Notes: a model not told the origin generated them from the letters alone. Counted from the stretch's first letter, positions 1-7,402 are shown. The stretch is DNA of 7,674 bases from an uncultured Flavobacterium sp. (GCA_946480635.1 CAMLKV010000094.1:1-7674); one strand, 5' to 3'. Numbers and translations: made by a program.

Positions 1-73
1 GTGAGGTAACTAATCCATCGAACTGTGATACAGTGATAAGTGTTGTAACGGTTGCAGCTTCTGTAATCGATGC
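1..73 (+). repeat. Direct repeat, copy A (second copy at 301-373)
   Basis: Bases 1-73 match 301-373 with two differences (a56/g356 and t62/g362), an offset of exactly 300 bases or 100 codons. The repeat lies in the coding region for the CEVTNPSNC motif and the strand after it, and probably continues past the left edge. One difference is silent (GCA/GCG, Ala) and so is the other (TCT/TCG, Ser). This fits recent duplication or gene conversion between repeat units of the adhesin. Confidence 0.9.
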
Positions 74-965
74 AGTAACGGAGACGTATGGTCCAATCAA
101 TGGAACAACGGGAGGTACAACACCAACTGTTGTGTTGAATGATACGTTAAACGGTACGCCAGTAGTTATCGGCACGAATCCTGGACAGGTAGTATTAACA
201 CCAGTAAGTGTTCCAACAGGACTTACATTAAACCCTAACGGTACAGTAACTGTTGCGGCAAATACTCCTGCAGGTTCATACAATGTAGAATATGTTATCT
301 GTGAGGTAACTAATCCATCGAACTGTGATACAGTGATAAGTGTTGTAACGGTTGCGGCTTCGGTAATCGATGCGAATGATGATTCACATACAATGGAATC
401 AGGATCAAATGGTGGAACTGCAGTTATTGATGTATTTGCAAATGATACTTTAAATGGCAATCCTACAGGATTAAGTGAAGTTACATTGACTATTGATGTT
501 CCAGATCCTACTGGTCATATTGTGTTGAACCCTGATGGTACAGTCGATGTAAATCCAGGAACGCCTGCTGGAACATATCAGATAACTTACACAATTTGTG
601 AGATTTTAAATCCAACTAATTGCTCAACAGCAATAGTAACAGTTATTGTTAATACTATTGAAGAAATAGATATTTATACGCATATGACTCCAAACGATGA
701 CGGAGATAATGATATATTTTATATTGATGGAATAAATAAGTATCCTAACAATACTGTGGAAATTTATAACAGATGGGGAGTTTTAGTTTATCAAGCTAAA
801 AAGTATAATAATACCGATGTTTCTTTTGACGGAAAATCAAGAGGAAGAACAACAATAACTAAGGATGATAATTTACCTGAAGGGACATATTATTACATTG
901 TTAGGTATACAAAAGACAATGGAGAAACAAAAGAAAAAGCAGGATACTTATATATAAACAGATAA
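1..965 (+). CDS. Repetitive surface protein with gliding motility-associated (type B) C-terminal domain, 3' end only
   Basis: This is the 3' end of a larger gene. The frame is open to the left edge (first full codon at 3), and bases 1-2 fit the end of a Cys codon of a repeat that starts outside the window. The GTG at 33 lies inside a repeat and is not a real start. The visible part holds Ig-like beta-rich repeats of 99-100 residues, each with an NDTLNG motif, a GTPAGTY-like strand and an ICEVTNPSNC-like motif with paired cysteines (codons at 300 and 324, and at 597 and 621). From about 660 to the stop it matches the gliding motility-associated C-terminal domain: MTPNDDGDNDIF (684-719), VEIYNRWG (756-779), GTYYYIVRY and a KAGYLYINR end. 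Known for this family: the domain directs export by the type IX secretion system, and SprB is the model cargo. The neighbouring PorP/SprF gene supports this role. I infer a cell-surface adhesin, perhaps SprB-like. Total length is unknown. Confidence 0.9.
   Translation, partial: EVTNPSNCDTVISVVTVAASVIDAVTETYGPINGTTGGTTPTVVLNDTLNGTPVVIGTNPGQVVLTPVSVPTGLTLNPNGTVTVAANTPAGSYNVEYVICEVTNPSNCDTVISVVTVAASVIDANDDSHTMESGSNGGTAVIDVFANDTLNGNPTGLSEVTLTIDVPDPTGHIVLNPDGTVDVNPGTPAGTYQITYTICEILNPTNCSTAIVTVIVNTIEEIDIYTHMTPNDDGDNDIFYIDGINKYPNNTVEIYNRWGVLVYQAKKYNNTDVSFDGKSRGRTTITKDDNLPEGTYYYIVRYTKDNGETKEKAGYLYINR
301..373 (+). repeat. Direct repeat, copy B (first copy at 1-73)
   Basis: This is the second copy of the 73-base repeat. 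Identity stops abruptly at 374, where a diverged, more AT-rich last repeat unit begins (NDDSHTMESG onward). That last unit keeps the same protein pattern, with paired cysteines 297 bases further on, but has little DNA identity. The array therefore has near-identical inner units and an older unit next to the C-terminal domain. Confidence 0.9.
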
Positions 966-994
966 TTATTTGATATCTGAAGAATTTTAAAAAA

Positions 995-1918
995 ATGATT
1001 ATGAAATTAAGATTAATTATATTAGGATTATTACTGAATAGTTTCTTCGCAATTGCGCAGCAAGAAGCTCAGTATACACAGTACATGTATAATACTGCTA
1101 ATATTAATCCTGCTTATGCTGGTTCAAGAGGTTCTTTGAGTGCTTTGATAATGCACAGAACACAATGGGTAGGATTGGAGGGTGCTCCAGTAACTAATGT
1201 TGCAACAATAAGCTCGCCTTTAGGAATTTCTCAAAGATTTGGATTAGGAGTAAGCTTTGTAAATGATAAATTAGGTCCTTCTGATAATAATGTTATTTCT
1301 GTTGATTTAAGTTATTATGTTCCCACTTCTGAAAATTTCAAATTAGCATTTGGTGTTAAAGGAACGGCTGATATGTTTAATGTTGATTTTAATAAAGTTA
1401 AGCTGTTTAATCCAAATGACAACTTGAATAGAGAAAATATTGATAACAGATTTTCTGCTAATGTTGGAGCTGGTTTATATTGGTATTCTGATAAAACCTA
1501 TTTAGGAGTTTCAGTACCATATATTTTAGAAAACCATTATTATGATAATGATATTCAGTATGTTGCTAGTGAAAGAATGCACTTTCATATATTGGCTGGT
1601 CATGTTTTCGATTTAAGTAAAGAATTAAAATTTAAGCCTTCGGTTTTAAGTAAAGTGGTTCAAGGCGCTCCTTTGCAGGTAGATTTGTCTGCCAACTTTT
1701 TATTCTTCGATAAACTTACACTTGGCGCAGCTTATAGATGGAGTGCGGCAGTAAGTGCGATGGCTGGTTTTCAACTTTCGGATTCTTGGATGATTGGTTA
1801 TGCTTATGATAAAGAAACAACAAGATTAGGGAACTTTAACTCAGGTTCACATGAGATTTTTCTTAGATATGAATTATTTAGAAAATTTGATAAAGTAGTT
1901 TCTCCAAGATTCTTTTAA
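995..1918 (+). CDS. PorP/SprF family type IX secretion outer-membrane protein
   Basis: The product is 307 residues, the usual size for the PorP/SprF family. It has a signal peptide (hydrophobic LRLIILGLLLNSFFAIA, predicted cut after the Ala-Gln near residue 22), then the family hallmark YTQYMYNTANINPAYAGSRG at 27-46 and HRTQWVGLEGAP at 54-65. Alternating beta-strand patterns follow, ending in SPRFF, as expected for an outer-membrane beta-barrel. Known for the family: members act with type IX secretion, and F. johnsoniae SprF is needed to export SprB, whose gene lies just upstream of it. Here the gene follows a type B cargo gene by 29 bases, so I infer that it is the cognate partner. The genomes of this group carry many paralogues, so the symbol sprF is not assigned. 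An in-frame ATG at 1001 (MKLRL) gives a more conventional signal peptide and could be the true start. No promoter is visible in the gap. Confidence 0.93.
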   Translation: MIMKLRLIILGLLLNSFFAIAQQEAQYTQYMYNTANINPAYAGSRGSLSALIMHRTQWVGLEGAPVTNVATISSPLGISQRFGLGVSFVNDKLGPSDNNVISVDLSYYVPTSENFKLAFGVKGTADMFNVDFNKVKLFNPNDNLNRENIDNRFSANVGAGLYWYSDKTYLGVSVPYILENHYYDNDIQYVASERMHFHILAGHVFDLSKELKFKPSVLSKVVQGAPLQVDLSANFLFFDKLTLGAAYRWSAAVSAMAGFQLSDSWMIGYAYDKETTRLGNFNSGSHEIFLRYELFRKFDKVVSPRFF

Positions 1919-1928
1919 AAATTGTAGT

Positions 1929-3860
1929 ATGAAAAAAATCTATATTATATGTGCTTTAGTATTTGGATTACAGATTCAAGCGCAACAAACAAAAATTATA
2001 AAAGGAGATACCCAATTTAAGGACTTGGCTTATATTGATGCAACCGAAACTTATTTGAAAGTAGCTAAGAAAGGATATAAATCTGTTGAGTTGTTTCAGA
2101 AATTAGGAGACTCTTATTATTTCAATGCAAATCTGAAAGAGGCCAATAAATGGTATACAGAATTGTTTGCGCTGAATCAACCTGTTCAACCTGAATATTA
2201 TTACCGTTATTCACAAACTTTGAAGTCAACCGAAGATTACAAAAAAGCGGATGAATTTTTAGATAAATTTTATAAGCTATCCACAAATGATATTCGTGCT
2301 AATTTGTATAACAAGCAAAGAGATTATAAAAAAGTAATTGATAAAAATTCTGGACGTTATGAAGTAAAAAGCACAAGTGTAAATACTCGTAAGTCAGATT
2401 ATGGAACAGCTTTCTTTGGAGATAAAGTAGTGTTTTCAACTTCTAGAGATACTACTGGTTTTGCACGTGTTCAAACCAGATGGACGAATCAGTCTTTTAC
2501 AAATTTTTATGTGTCTAAAAGAACAGAAGAGAGTGATTTAATAAATCCTGAACGTTTTTCAAAAACAATCAATTCTAAATTTCATGAAGATACTCCAGTT
2601 TTTACAAAAGATTTAAAAACGGTTTATTTTACTCGTAATAATTATACCGAAGGGAAAATAGGAAGAGATGATAAGCAGATAATAAATTTAAAACTTTATA
2701 AAGCTGTTTTGAATAGTGATGGAAAATGGGAAAATGTCACCGAATTACCTTTCAATAGTAATTCATATAGTGTAGCCCATCCAGCCTTAAGTCCTGATGA
2801 AAAAACATTATATTTTGCTTCTGATATGCCTGGTACTAATGGTCAATCAGATATTTTTAAAGTTGCCATTTTAGGAGACAATCAATACGGAACACCAGAA
2901 AAATTATCAAACGAAATCAATACAGAAGCAAGAGAAACATTTCCTTTTATTACACAAGATAATGAATTATATTTTGCTTCAGATGGTCATCAAGGATTGG
3001 GTGGATTGGATGTTTTTGTAACTAAAATCAATCCAGATGGTTCAATTGGTCCAGTTATGAATTTAGGAACACCAATTAATGGTCCCATGGATGATTTTGC
3101 TTTTATTATTGATAATGCTACTCGTAAAGGGTATTTTTCTTCAAATAGAAAAGGAGGAAAAGGATTAGATGATATTTATAGTTTTATAGAAAAAGAGCCT
3201 CTTGTTTGTAAAAGTGAGTTGACAGGAATTGTTACCGATGCAGAAAATGGTGCTATTTTGCCAGGGTCGGAAGTGTCTTTGTTTGATGATAAATTCAATT
3301 TGCTCTCTAAAGTTACTACAGATGAAAAAGCAGCATATCAATTTGAGGTTAAATGTGGTCAGAAATATTATGTAAGAGTTGAAAGAATAGATTATGAAAC
3401 AAAAGAAGCAAATCTTACAATTCCTGAATCTGCGGGCAAAGAAGATCTTCCAATTGCAATAAGTAAAAAGCTTAAAGAGATTAAACCAGGAACTGATTTA
3501 GCAAAAACATTCAACATCAAAATTATTTATTTTGATTTAGATAAATCAAATATCCGAACTGATGCTCAAGCAGATTTGGCAAAAATTGCAGAAATAATGA
3601 ATCAATTCCCCACTATGAAAGTTGATGTGAGATCACATACTGATAGCCGTCAAACAACATCATATAATGAGAAACTGTCCAATGCAAGAGCTAGATCAAC
3701 AATTGATTGGTTAATTAAAAACGGAATAGCAAAAGAGAGGCTAACAGGGAAAGGATATGGAGAAAGCCAATTAGTTAATCGTTGTGCAGATGGAGTGAAC
3801 TGCTCTGAAGAAGAACATCAAATGAATCGTAGAAGTGAATTCATTATTCTTGAAATGTAA
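1929..3860 (+). CDS. PorE-like OmpA-family protein (TPR, beta-propeller, regulatory-like domain, OmpA C-terminal)
   Basis: This 643-residue exported protein has four modules. Residues 1-18 are a signal peptide (cut near QAQ). About 22-135 form TPR-like helices. About 150-420 hold PD40/WD40-like propeller blades (LSPDEKTLYFASD near 287-299, DNELYFASDG near 344-353, GYFSSNRKGGKGLDDIY near 401-417). About 427-500 form a carboxypeptidase regulatory-like beta-sandwich. About 530-643 form an OmpA-like peptidoglycan-binding domain. In the last, HTD (570-572) and LSNARARS (583-590) place D572 and R587 where E. coli OmpA has its peptidoglycan-binding Asp and Arg. The C619/C625 insert followed by EEEHQMNRRSEF is typical of Bacteroidota members. 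The same domain order occurs in P. gingivalis PorE, a type IX secretion component. The start is 10 bases after the PorP/SprF stop, so they are surely cotranscribed. I infer a periplasmic anchor linking the PorP/SprF partner to the cell wall. Unlike PorE, it shows no lipobox. Confidence 0.92.
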   Translation: MKKIYIICALVFGLQIQAQQTKIIKGDTQFKDLAYIDATETYLKVAKKGYKSVELFQKLGDSYYFNANLKEANKWYTELFALNQPVQPEYYYRYSQTLKSTEDYKKADEFLDKFYKLSTNDIRANLYNKQRDYKKVIDKNSGRYEVKSTSVNTRKSDYGTAFFGDKVVFSTSRDTTGFARVQTRWTNQSFTNFYVSKRTEESDLINPERFSKTINSKFHEDTPVFTKDLKTVYFTRNNYTEGKIGRDDKQIINLKLYKAVLNSDGKWENVTELPFNSNSYSVAHPALSPDEKTLYFASDMPGTNGQSDIFKVAILGDNQYGTPEKLSNEINTEARETFPFITQDNELYFASDGHQGLGGLDVFVTKINPDGSIGPVMNLGTPINGPMDDFAFIIDNATRKGYFSSNRKGGKGLDDIYSFIEKEPLVCKSELTGIVTDAENGAILPGSEVSLFDDKFNLLSKVTTDEKAAYQFEVKCGQKYYVRVERIDYETKEANLTIPESAGKEDLPIAISKKLKEIKPGTDLAKTFNIKIIYFDLDKSNIRTDAQADLAKIAEIMNQFPTMKVDVRSHTDSRQTTSYNEKLSNARARSTIDWLIKNGIAKERLTGKGYGESQLVNRCADGVNCSEEEHQMNRRSEFIILEM

Positions 3861-3882
3861 ATCAATTTTTAATAAAATTTTG

Positions 3883-3909
3883 AAGGCATCAATAAAATGA
3901 TGCCTTTTT
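3883..3909 (+). terminator. Rho-independent terminator after the secretion/gliding operon
   Basis: A perfect 9-bp stem (AAGGCATCA at 3883-3891 with TGATGCCTT at 3898-3906) encloses a 6-base loop and runs into five T residues (3905-3909). It begins 22 bases after the stop of the PorE-like gene and ends the upstream transcript. Confidence 0.88.
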
Positions 3910-3946
3910 CGTTTGACTAAAATATTGTTAATAGATTGTAATTTAC

Positions 3947-3976
3947 TTGTATAATGTAAGCGAATTGTTATTTTTG
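3947..3976 (+). promoter_or_regulatory. Bacteroidota-type promoter for the isomerase genes
   Basis: TTG at 3947-3949 and TATTTTTG at 3969-3976 (a full match to the TANNTTTG -7 consensus) are separated by 19 bases, within the range reported for Flavobacterium promoters. Transcription should start a few bases after 3976, giving a leader of roughly 40-45 bases before the ATG at 4027. The site lies just after a terminator and before a gene, which supports it. Confidence 0.65.
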
Positions 3977-4026
3977 TTCGTTATTTAAAAAAACAAACCA
4001 AAACCACTGTAAATAATTTCAGAAGA

Positions 4027-5367
4027 ATGAAAATTAATAAGTTGATTTTAGGGACTGCCTTGTTGATTAATGCAATTGCTTTTGCGCAGCAAACCAAAAA
4101 AGAAGTTCTTTTTTCTATAGATGATAAACCTTATTATACCGATGAATTTTCAAGGGTATATAACAAGAATATTGATTTAGTTAAAGACGAATCACAAAAG
4201 GACTTAGATAAATACTTGGAGTTATTCATAGGATATAAGCTAAAAATTAATAAAGCTAACAAATTAGGATTACAATACAATTCAAAATATATAAGTGAGC
4301 TTAATTCATACCGTACACAACTTTCAAAAAATTATACTTCAGATACTAAAGTGACAAAAGCACTTATTGATGAAGGTTATGCACGCTTGTTGAAAGAGGT
4401 AAGAGCATCTCATATTTTAATTACTGTTGATGAAAATGCTGCTCCTGCAGACACTTTAAAAGCATATAATCAAGCTGTAGATATTAGAAAAAAAATTATT
4501 GCTGGTGAAAACTTCGAAACAGCAGCTCAAAAATATTCTCAAGATCCGTCAGCAAAAGAAAATAAAGGTGATTTAGGTTATTTTACGGCATTTAGAATGG
4601 TTTATCCTTTTGAATCTGCTGCTTATAAAACTAAAGTGGGTGAAGTTTCAATGCCAGTAAGAACCAAATTTGGTTACCACTTAGTGAAAGTTAAAGATAT
4701 TCGTGATAATAAGGGTGAAGTGACTGTAGCTCATATTATGATTTTAAAACCTACAGTTACAACAGATAGTCCTTCTGAAGTTGATAAACCAAAGAAAACA
4801 ATCGAAGAAATCTATGCTAAATTAAAGCAAGGTGAAAATTTTGAGGCTTTGGCAAATCAATTTTCTGAAGACAAAAATTCAGCTCCAAGAGGAGGGGTAC
4901 TTCCAAGATTTGCAGCTGGACAATTAAGTTCGGAAGAATTTGAAAACATTTCTTTTGGATTAGAAAATGTTGGTGATTATTCTAAACCATTTGAGAGCCA
5001 ATTTGGCTGGCATATTGTGAAACTAATAGAAAAGCATCCAATAAAAAGTCAATCAGAAATGGAGCGTGAGTTGGATACTAAAATACGCAAAGATGATCGC
5101 TCTAGGTTGATTACAAATTCTTTGACTGAAAAATTACGTAAAAAATATAAAGTAACGACAGATGCTAAAACTTTAGCTAAAGTTAAAAGTGTTGTGAATG
5201 ATGCTTTTTATCAAGAAAAATGGACTTTGCCAACTGATTTAAAGGATTTTAATATTGAATTGCTTAAGATCGAAAATAAATCGATAAGAGCAGTACCTTT
5301 TTTGAGAGAACTTGAGTCTCAACAAAAAAGGAAAATACAAAATAAAGCAATTTGGAAAGTTAATTGA
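4027..5367 (+). CDS. Peptidyl-prolyl isomerase, N-terminal portion with both parvulin domains, as translated
   Basis: Read as written, the sequence gives 446 residues. Residues 1-20 are a signal peptide (MKINKLILGTALLINAIAFA, cut before QQ), so the protein is periplasmic. About 30-120 form a helical N-terminal region. Parvulin domain 1 spans about 125-226, with SHILI (H129) and FGYHLV (H218). Domain 2 spans about 235-337, with AHIMIL (H236) and FGWHIV (H329). Both domains keep the paired histidines typical of parvulins, so both look capable of cis-trans isomerisation of prolyl bonds. The last roughly 12 residues (after QQK at 434) are out-of-frame sequence caused by the shift. If the shift is real, the product keeps both catalytic domains but loses about 224 C-terminal residues. 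The role is probably chaperoning of outer-membrane or secreted proteins. The weak AGAAG just before the ATG may help initiation. Confidence 0.85.
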   Translation: MKINKLILGTALLINAIAFAQQTKKEVLFSIDDKPYYTDEFSRVYNKNIDLVKDESQKDLDKYLELFIGYKLKINKANKLGLQYNSKYISELNSYRTQLSKNYTSDTKVTKALIDEGYARLLKEVRASHILITVDENAAPADTLKAYNQAVDIRKKIIAGENFETAAQKYSQDPSAKENKGDLGYFTAFRMVYPFESAAYKTKVGEVSMPVRTKFGYHLVKVKDIRDNKGEVTVAHIMILKPTVTTDSPSEVDKPKKTIEEIYAKLKQGENFEALANQFSEDKNSAPRGGVLPRFAAGQLSSEEFENISFGLENVGDYSKPFESQFGWHIVKLIEKHPIKSQSEMERELDTKIRKDDRSRLITNSLTEKLRKKYKVTTDAKTLAKVKSVVNDAFYQEKWTLPTDLKDFNIELLKIENKSIRAVPFLRELESQQKRKIQNKAIWKVN

Positions 5368-6004
5368 TAATTTGTATTCAAAATTTGTTGACAGTCAATT
5401 AAATCTTTATTATAACGAAAATTTAGAAAATGAATTCCCTGACTTTGCTAATGTGGTAGAAGAGTACAGAGATGGTTTGCTATTATTTGATTTAATGGAA
5501 AAAGAAATTTGGAACAAGGCTAAACAAGATTCTTTAGGTCTTAAAAACTATTATGATGCTAACAAAACCAAATATCAATGGAAAAAAAGAGGAGATGTTT
5601 TAATAGCATCGTCTACTAAGGAAGATGTTGTAAAGCAAGCTCGTAAAATGATTAAATCAGGTCTTACCGCTGAAGCAATAAAAGAAAAGTTTAACAAGAA
5701 TGGTATCGTTGACATCATGATTAAACAAGAATTTTTTGAAGAAGGAAGTGAAAATTTCCCTAAAGGATTAGAACTAAAAGAAGGCTTGTCAGATGTTTAT
5801 AAAGATAAAGAACATTATTTTGTAAATAATGTACTTAAAGTATTACCTGCAGGCAATAAAACGTTAGATGAAGCAAGAGGAAGGGTAATTAACGATTATC
5901 AGCAATATCTAGAAGATAATTGGGTTTCTGAACTTAAAAAAGAATTCAAAGTTTCAGTTAATCAGGATGTTTTTACGAGGTTAAAAACAGAAATGAAAAA
6001 ATAA
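5306..6004 (+). pseudogene. C-terminal portion of the same isomerase, in the +1 frame
   Basis: This frame opens after TGA at 5303-5305 and runs to TAA at 6002-6004. It has no credible start of its own: the TTG at 5312 is inside the upstream coding sequence, and the first in-frame ATG (5495) would give a protein without a signal peptide. The sequence after GKYKIKQFGK is Lys/Glu-rich and mostly helical (KFVDSQLNLYYNENL, AVIEE-like and LEDNWVSELKKEF segments), as expected for the tail of a SurA/PpiC-type chaperone in which terminal helices pack against the N-terminal region. I recognise no separate domain in it. Best read as the displaced 3' end of the gene starting at 4027. Confidence 0.75.
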
Positions 6005-6024
6005 GAGAGAAATAAATAATAAGA

Positions 6025-7383
6025 ATGGAGATTTTAAAAAGTAAAATAAGCGTAATCATTGCGGTTTTAATGAGTTCTTTTTTGGGACATGCCCAAGATA
6101 AGAAGGTTAAGGTTGATGGGGTTATTGGGGTAGTTGGTGATTATGTAATTTTAGATTCAGATATTGACAAATCATATTTAGAATTAAAGACCCAAGGAGT
6201 TGATACCAAAGAAATATCAAGATGTAAGATGTTTGAACAGCTTTTAGACGAAAAGTTGTTTGCACATCAGGCAATTCAAGATAGTATTGTGGTTACTGAT
6301 GCTGAAGTTAATTCAAAACTTGAAGAACAAGTAAGCTATATGGTTGAACAATTAGGCTCGATGGAAAAAGTGGTTGAGTACTTTAAAAAAAGTAGTGAGC
6401 AGGATTTTAGAACAGAACTTTTTGAAATTATCAAAACCAATAAATTAACTGCAGAAATGCGAAAAAAAGTTGTAGAAGGGGTTACGATTACTCCCGAAGA
6501 AGTTCGTGATTTCTTTAAAAAAATTCCAAAAGAAGATTTGCCAGTTTTTGGTGCCGAAATGGAATTGGCTCAAATTGTTGTAAAACCACAAGTTTCTAAA
6601 GAGGCTGAACAAAAAGTAATTGATCAGTTAAAAGGATTCAAGAAAGATGTTTTGGAAAACGGGGCTAGCTTTTTTAGTAAAGCAGTTTTATATTCTGAAG
6701 ATCCTGGATCTCGTTCAAGTGGAGGTTTCTATAAAATGAACCGAAAAACTCAATTTGTGAAAGAGTTTAAAGATGTTGCGTTTAGTTTGCAAGAAGGAGA
6801 GATTTCTGAGCCTTTCAAGACAGAATTTGGTTATCATATCATTTATTTAGAGAAAATTCGCGGTCAAGAAGTTGACTTGAGACATATCTTGATTTCTCCA
6901 AAAGTTTCAGAAGAAGCCATGAAGGCAGCTAAAGAAAAAATCGAGTTAATTAGAAAAAGAATTGTAGATAAAGAAATCACTTTCGAGGAAGCTGCTCGTA
7001 CAATGTCTGATCAAAAAGAGACAAAAAACGATGGAGGGGTTTTAACAAATCCTAAAACACAGGACAAGCGTTTCGAATTAACAAAAATGGATCCAAGTTT
7101 ATATAGCGTAGTGGCTAATTTAAAAGACGGTGAGGTTTCGTATCCAACTATAGATGAAGAGCCTACTGGAAAGTTCTACAAAATTATGACTGTTAAAAAT
7201 AAATTTGAAGAACATACTGCAGACTACTCTAAAGATTATACTCGATTAAAAGAGTTCGCATTAAAAGAAAAGCAGTTAAAAGAAATTGCTAAATGGACTA
7301 CAGAAAAAATTAAAGAAACTCATATTAAAATTAACGGAGAATACCGTGATTGCGAGTTTGCCAATAACTGGTTAAAAAAATAA
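6025..7383 (+). CDS. SurA-like periplasmic peptidyl-prolyl isomerase/chaperone
   Basis: The product has 452 residues, close to the length of E. coli SurA (428), and the same layout. Residues 1-24 are a signal peptide (cut near GHAQ). About 28-165 form a SurA-type N-terminal chaperone domain that opens with VDGVIGVVGDYVILDSDI. Parvulin domain 1 spans about 177-278 and domain 2 about 284-392. A C-terminal helical segment follows. Domain 1 has Gln (AQIVV, Q183) where parvulins carry the first His but keeps FGYHII (H271). Domain 2 keeps RHILI (H287) but has FYKIMTV in place of the second His motif. Catalysis may therefore be weak and the main role chaperoning of unfolded outer-membrane proteins. 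The start ATG lies 20 bases after the preceding gene with no promoter between, so it is probably cotranscribed from 3947-3976. A terminator follows the stop. Confidence 0.92.
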   Translation: MEILKSKISVIIAVLMSSFLGHAQDKKVKVDGVIGVVGDYVILDSDIDKSYLELKTQGVDTKEISRCKMFEQLLDEKLFAHQAIQDSIVVTDAEVNSKLEEQVSYMVEQLGSMEKVVEYFKKSSEQDFRTELFEIIKTNKLTAEMRKKVVEGVTITPEEVRDFFKKIPKEDLPVFGAEMELAQIVVKPQVSKEAEQKVIDQLKGFKKDVLENGASFFSKAVLYSEDPGSRSSGGFYKMNRKTQFVKEFKDVAFSLQEGEISEPFKTEFGYHIIYLEKIRGQEVDLRHILISPKVSEEAMKAAKEKIELIRKRIVDKEITFEEAARTMSDQKETKNDGGVLTNPKTQDKRFELTKMDPSLYSVVANLKDGEVSYPTIDEEPTGKFYKIMTVKNKFEEHTADYSKDYTRLKEFALKEKQLKEIAKWTTEKIKETHIKINGEYRDCEFANNWLKK

Positions 7384-7402
7384 TTATTTTATTAATTCAG
7401 AG

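Larger units (their letters stand above)
4027..6004 (+). pseudogene. Exported double-parvulin peptidyl-prolyl isomerase, whole gene, split by a +1 frameshift
   Basis: Read with one correction, this is a single gene of about 658 residues: signal peptide, N-terminal helical region, two parvulin domains and a long C-terminal region. The first frame ends at TGA 5365-5367. The second frame is closed upstream by TGA 5303-5305, so the shift must fall between 5306 and 5364. The simplest cause is one extra A in the A6 run at 5324-5329; removing it reads SQQKGKYKIKQFGKLIDN straight through. Both sides keep coding character (Lys/Glu-rich helical protein, AT-rich codons), so the change is recent or a sequencing or assembly error. 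I cannot tell these apart. The gene has its own promoter and is followed after 20 bases by a second isomerase gene. Confidence 0.75.

Noticed and set aside
33..35. GTG as the start of the adhesin reading frame
   Set aside because: The frame is open to the window edge and the GTG is a Val codon inside a repeat; the identical codon recurs in copy B.
1..373. CRISPR or non-coding tandem repeat
   Set aside because: The 300-base period keeps the reading frame and encodes Ig-like units; there are no short palindromic repeats or unique spacers.
966..994. Promoter for the PorP/SprF gene
   Set aside because: The gap has a TTTG but not with TA at the correct distance (ATTATTTG), and no -33 element; cotranscription is more likely.
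1950..1952. Lipobox around Cys8 of the PorE-like protein
   Set aside because: Residue -1 is Ile rather than Gly, Ala or Ser, and the Cys lies too early, within the hydrophobic core.
5312..5314. TTG as the start of an independent second gene
   Set aside because: It lies in the coding sequence of the preceding frame, gives no signal peptide, and the two frames together make one family-like protein.
5321..5331. Programmed frameshift signal at the A-rich run
   Set aside because: The needed shift is +1 (or -2), not the -1 shift linked to A-AAA-AAG heptamers, A6 is short for transcript slippage, and no stimulatory structure is evident. Error or mutation is simpler.
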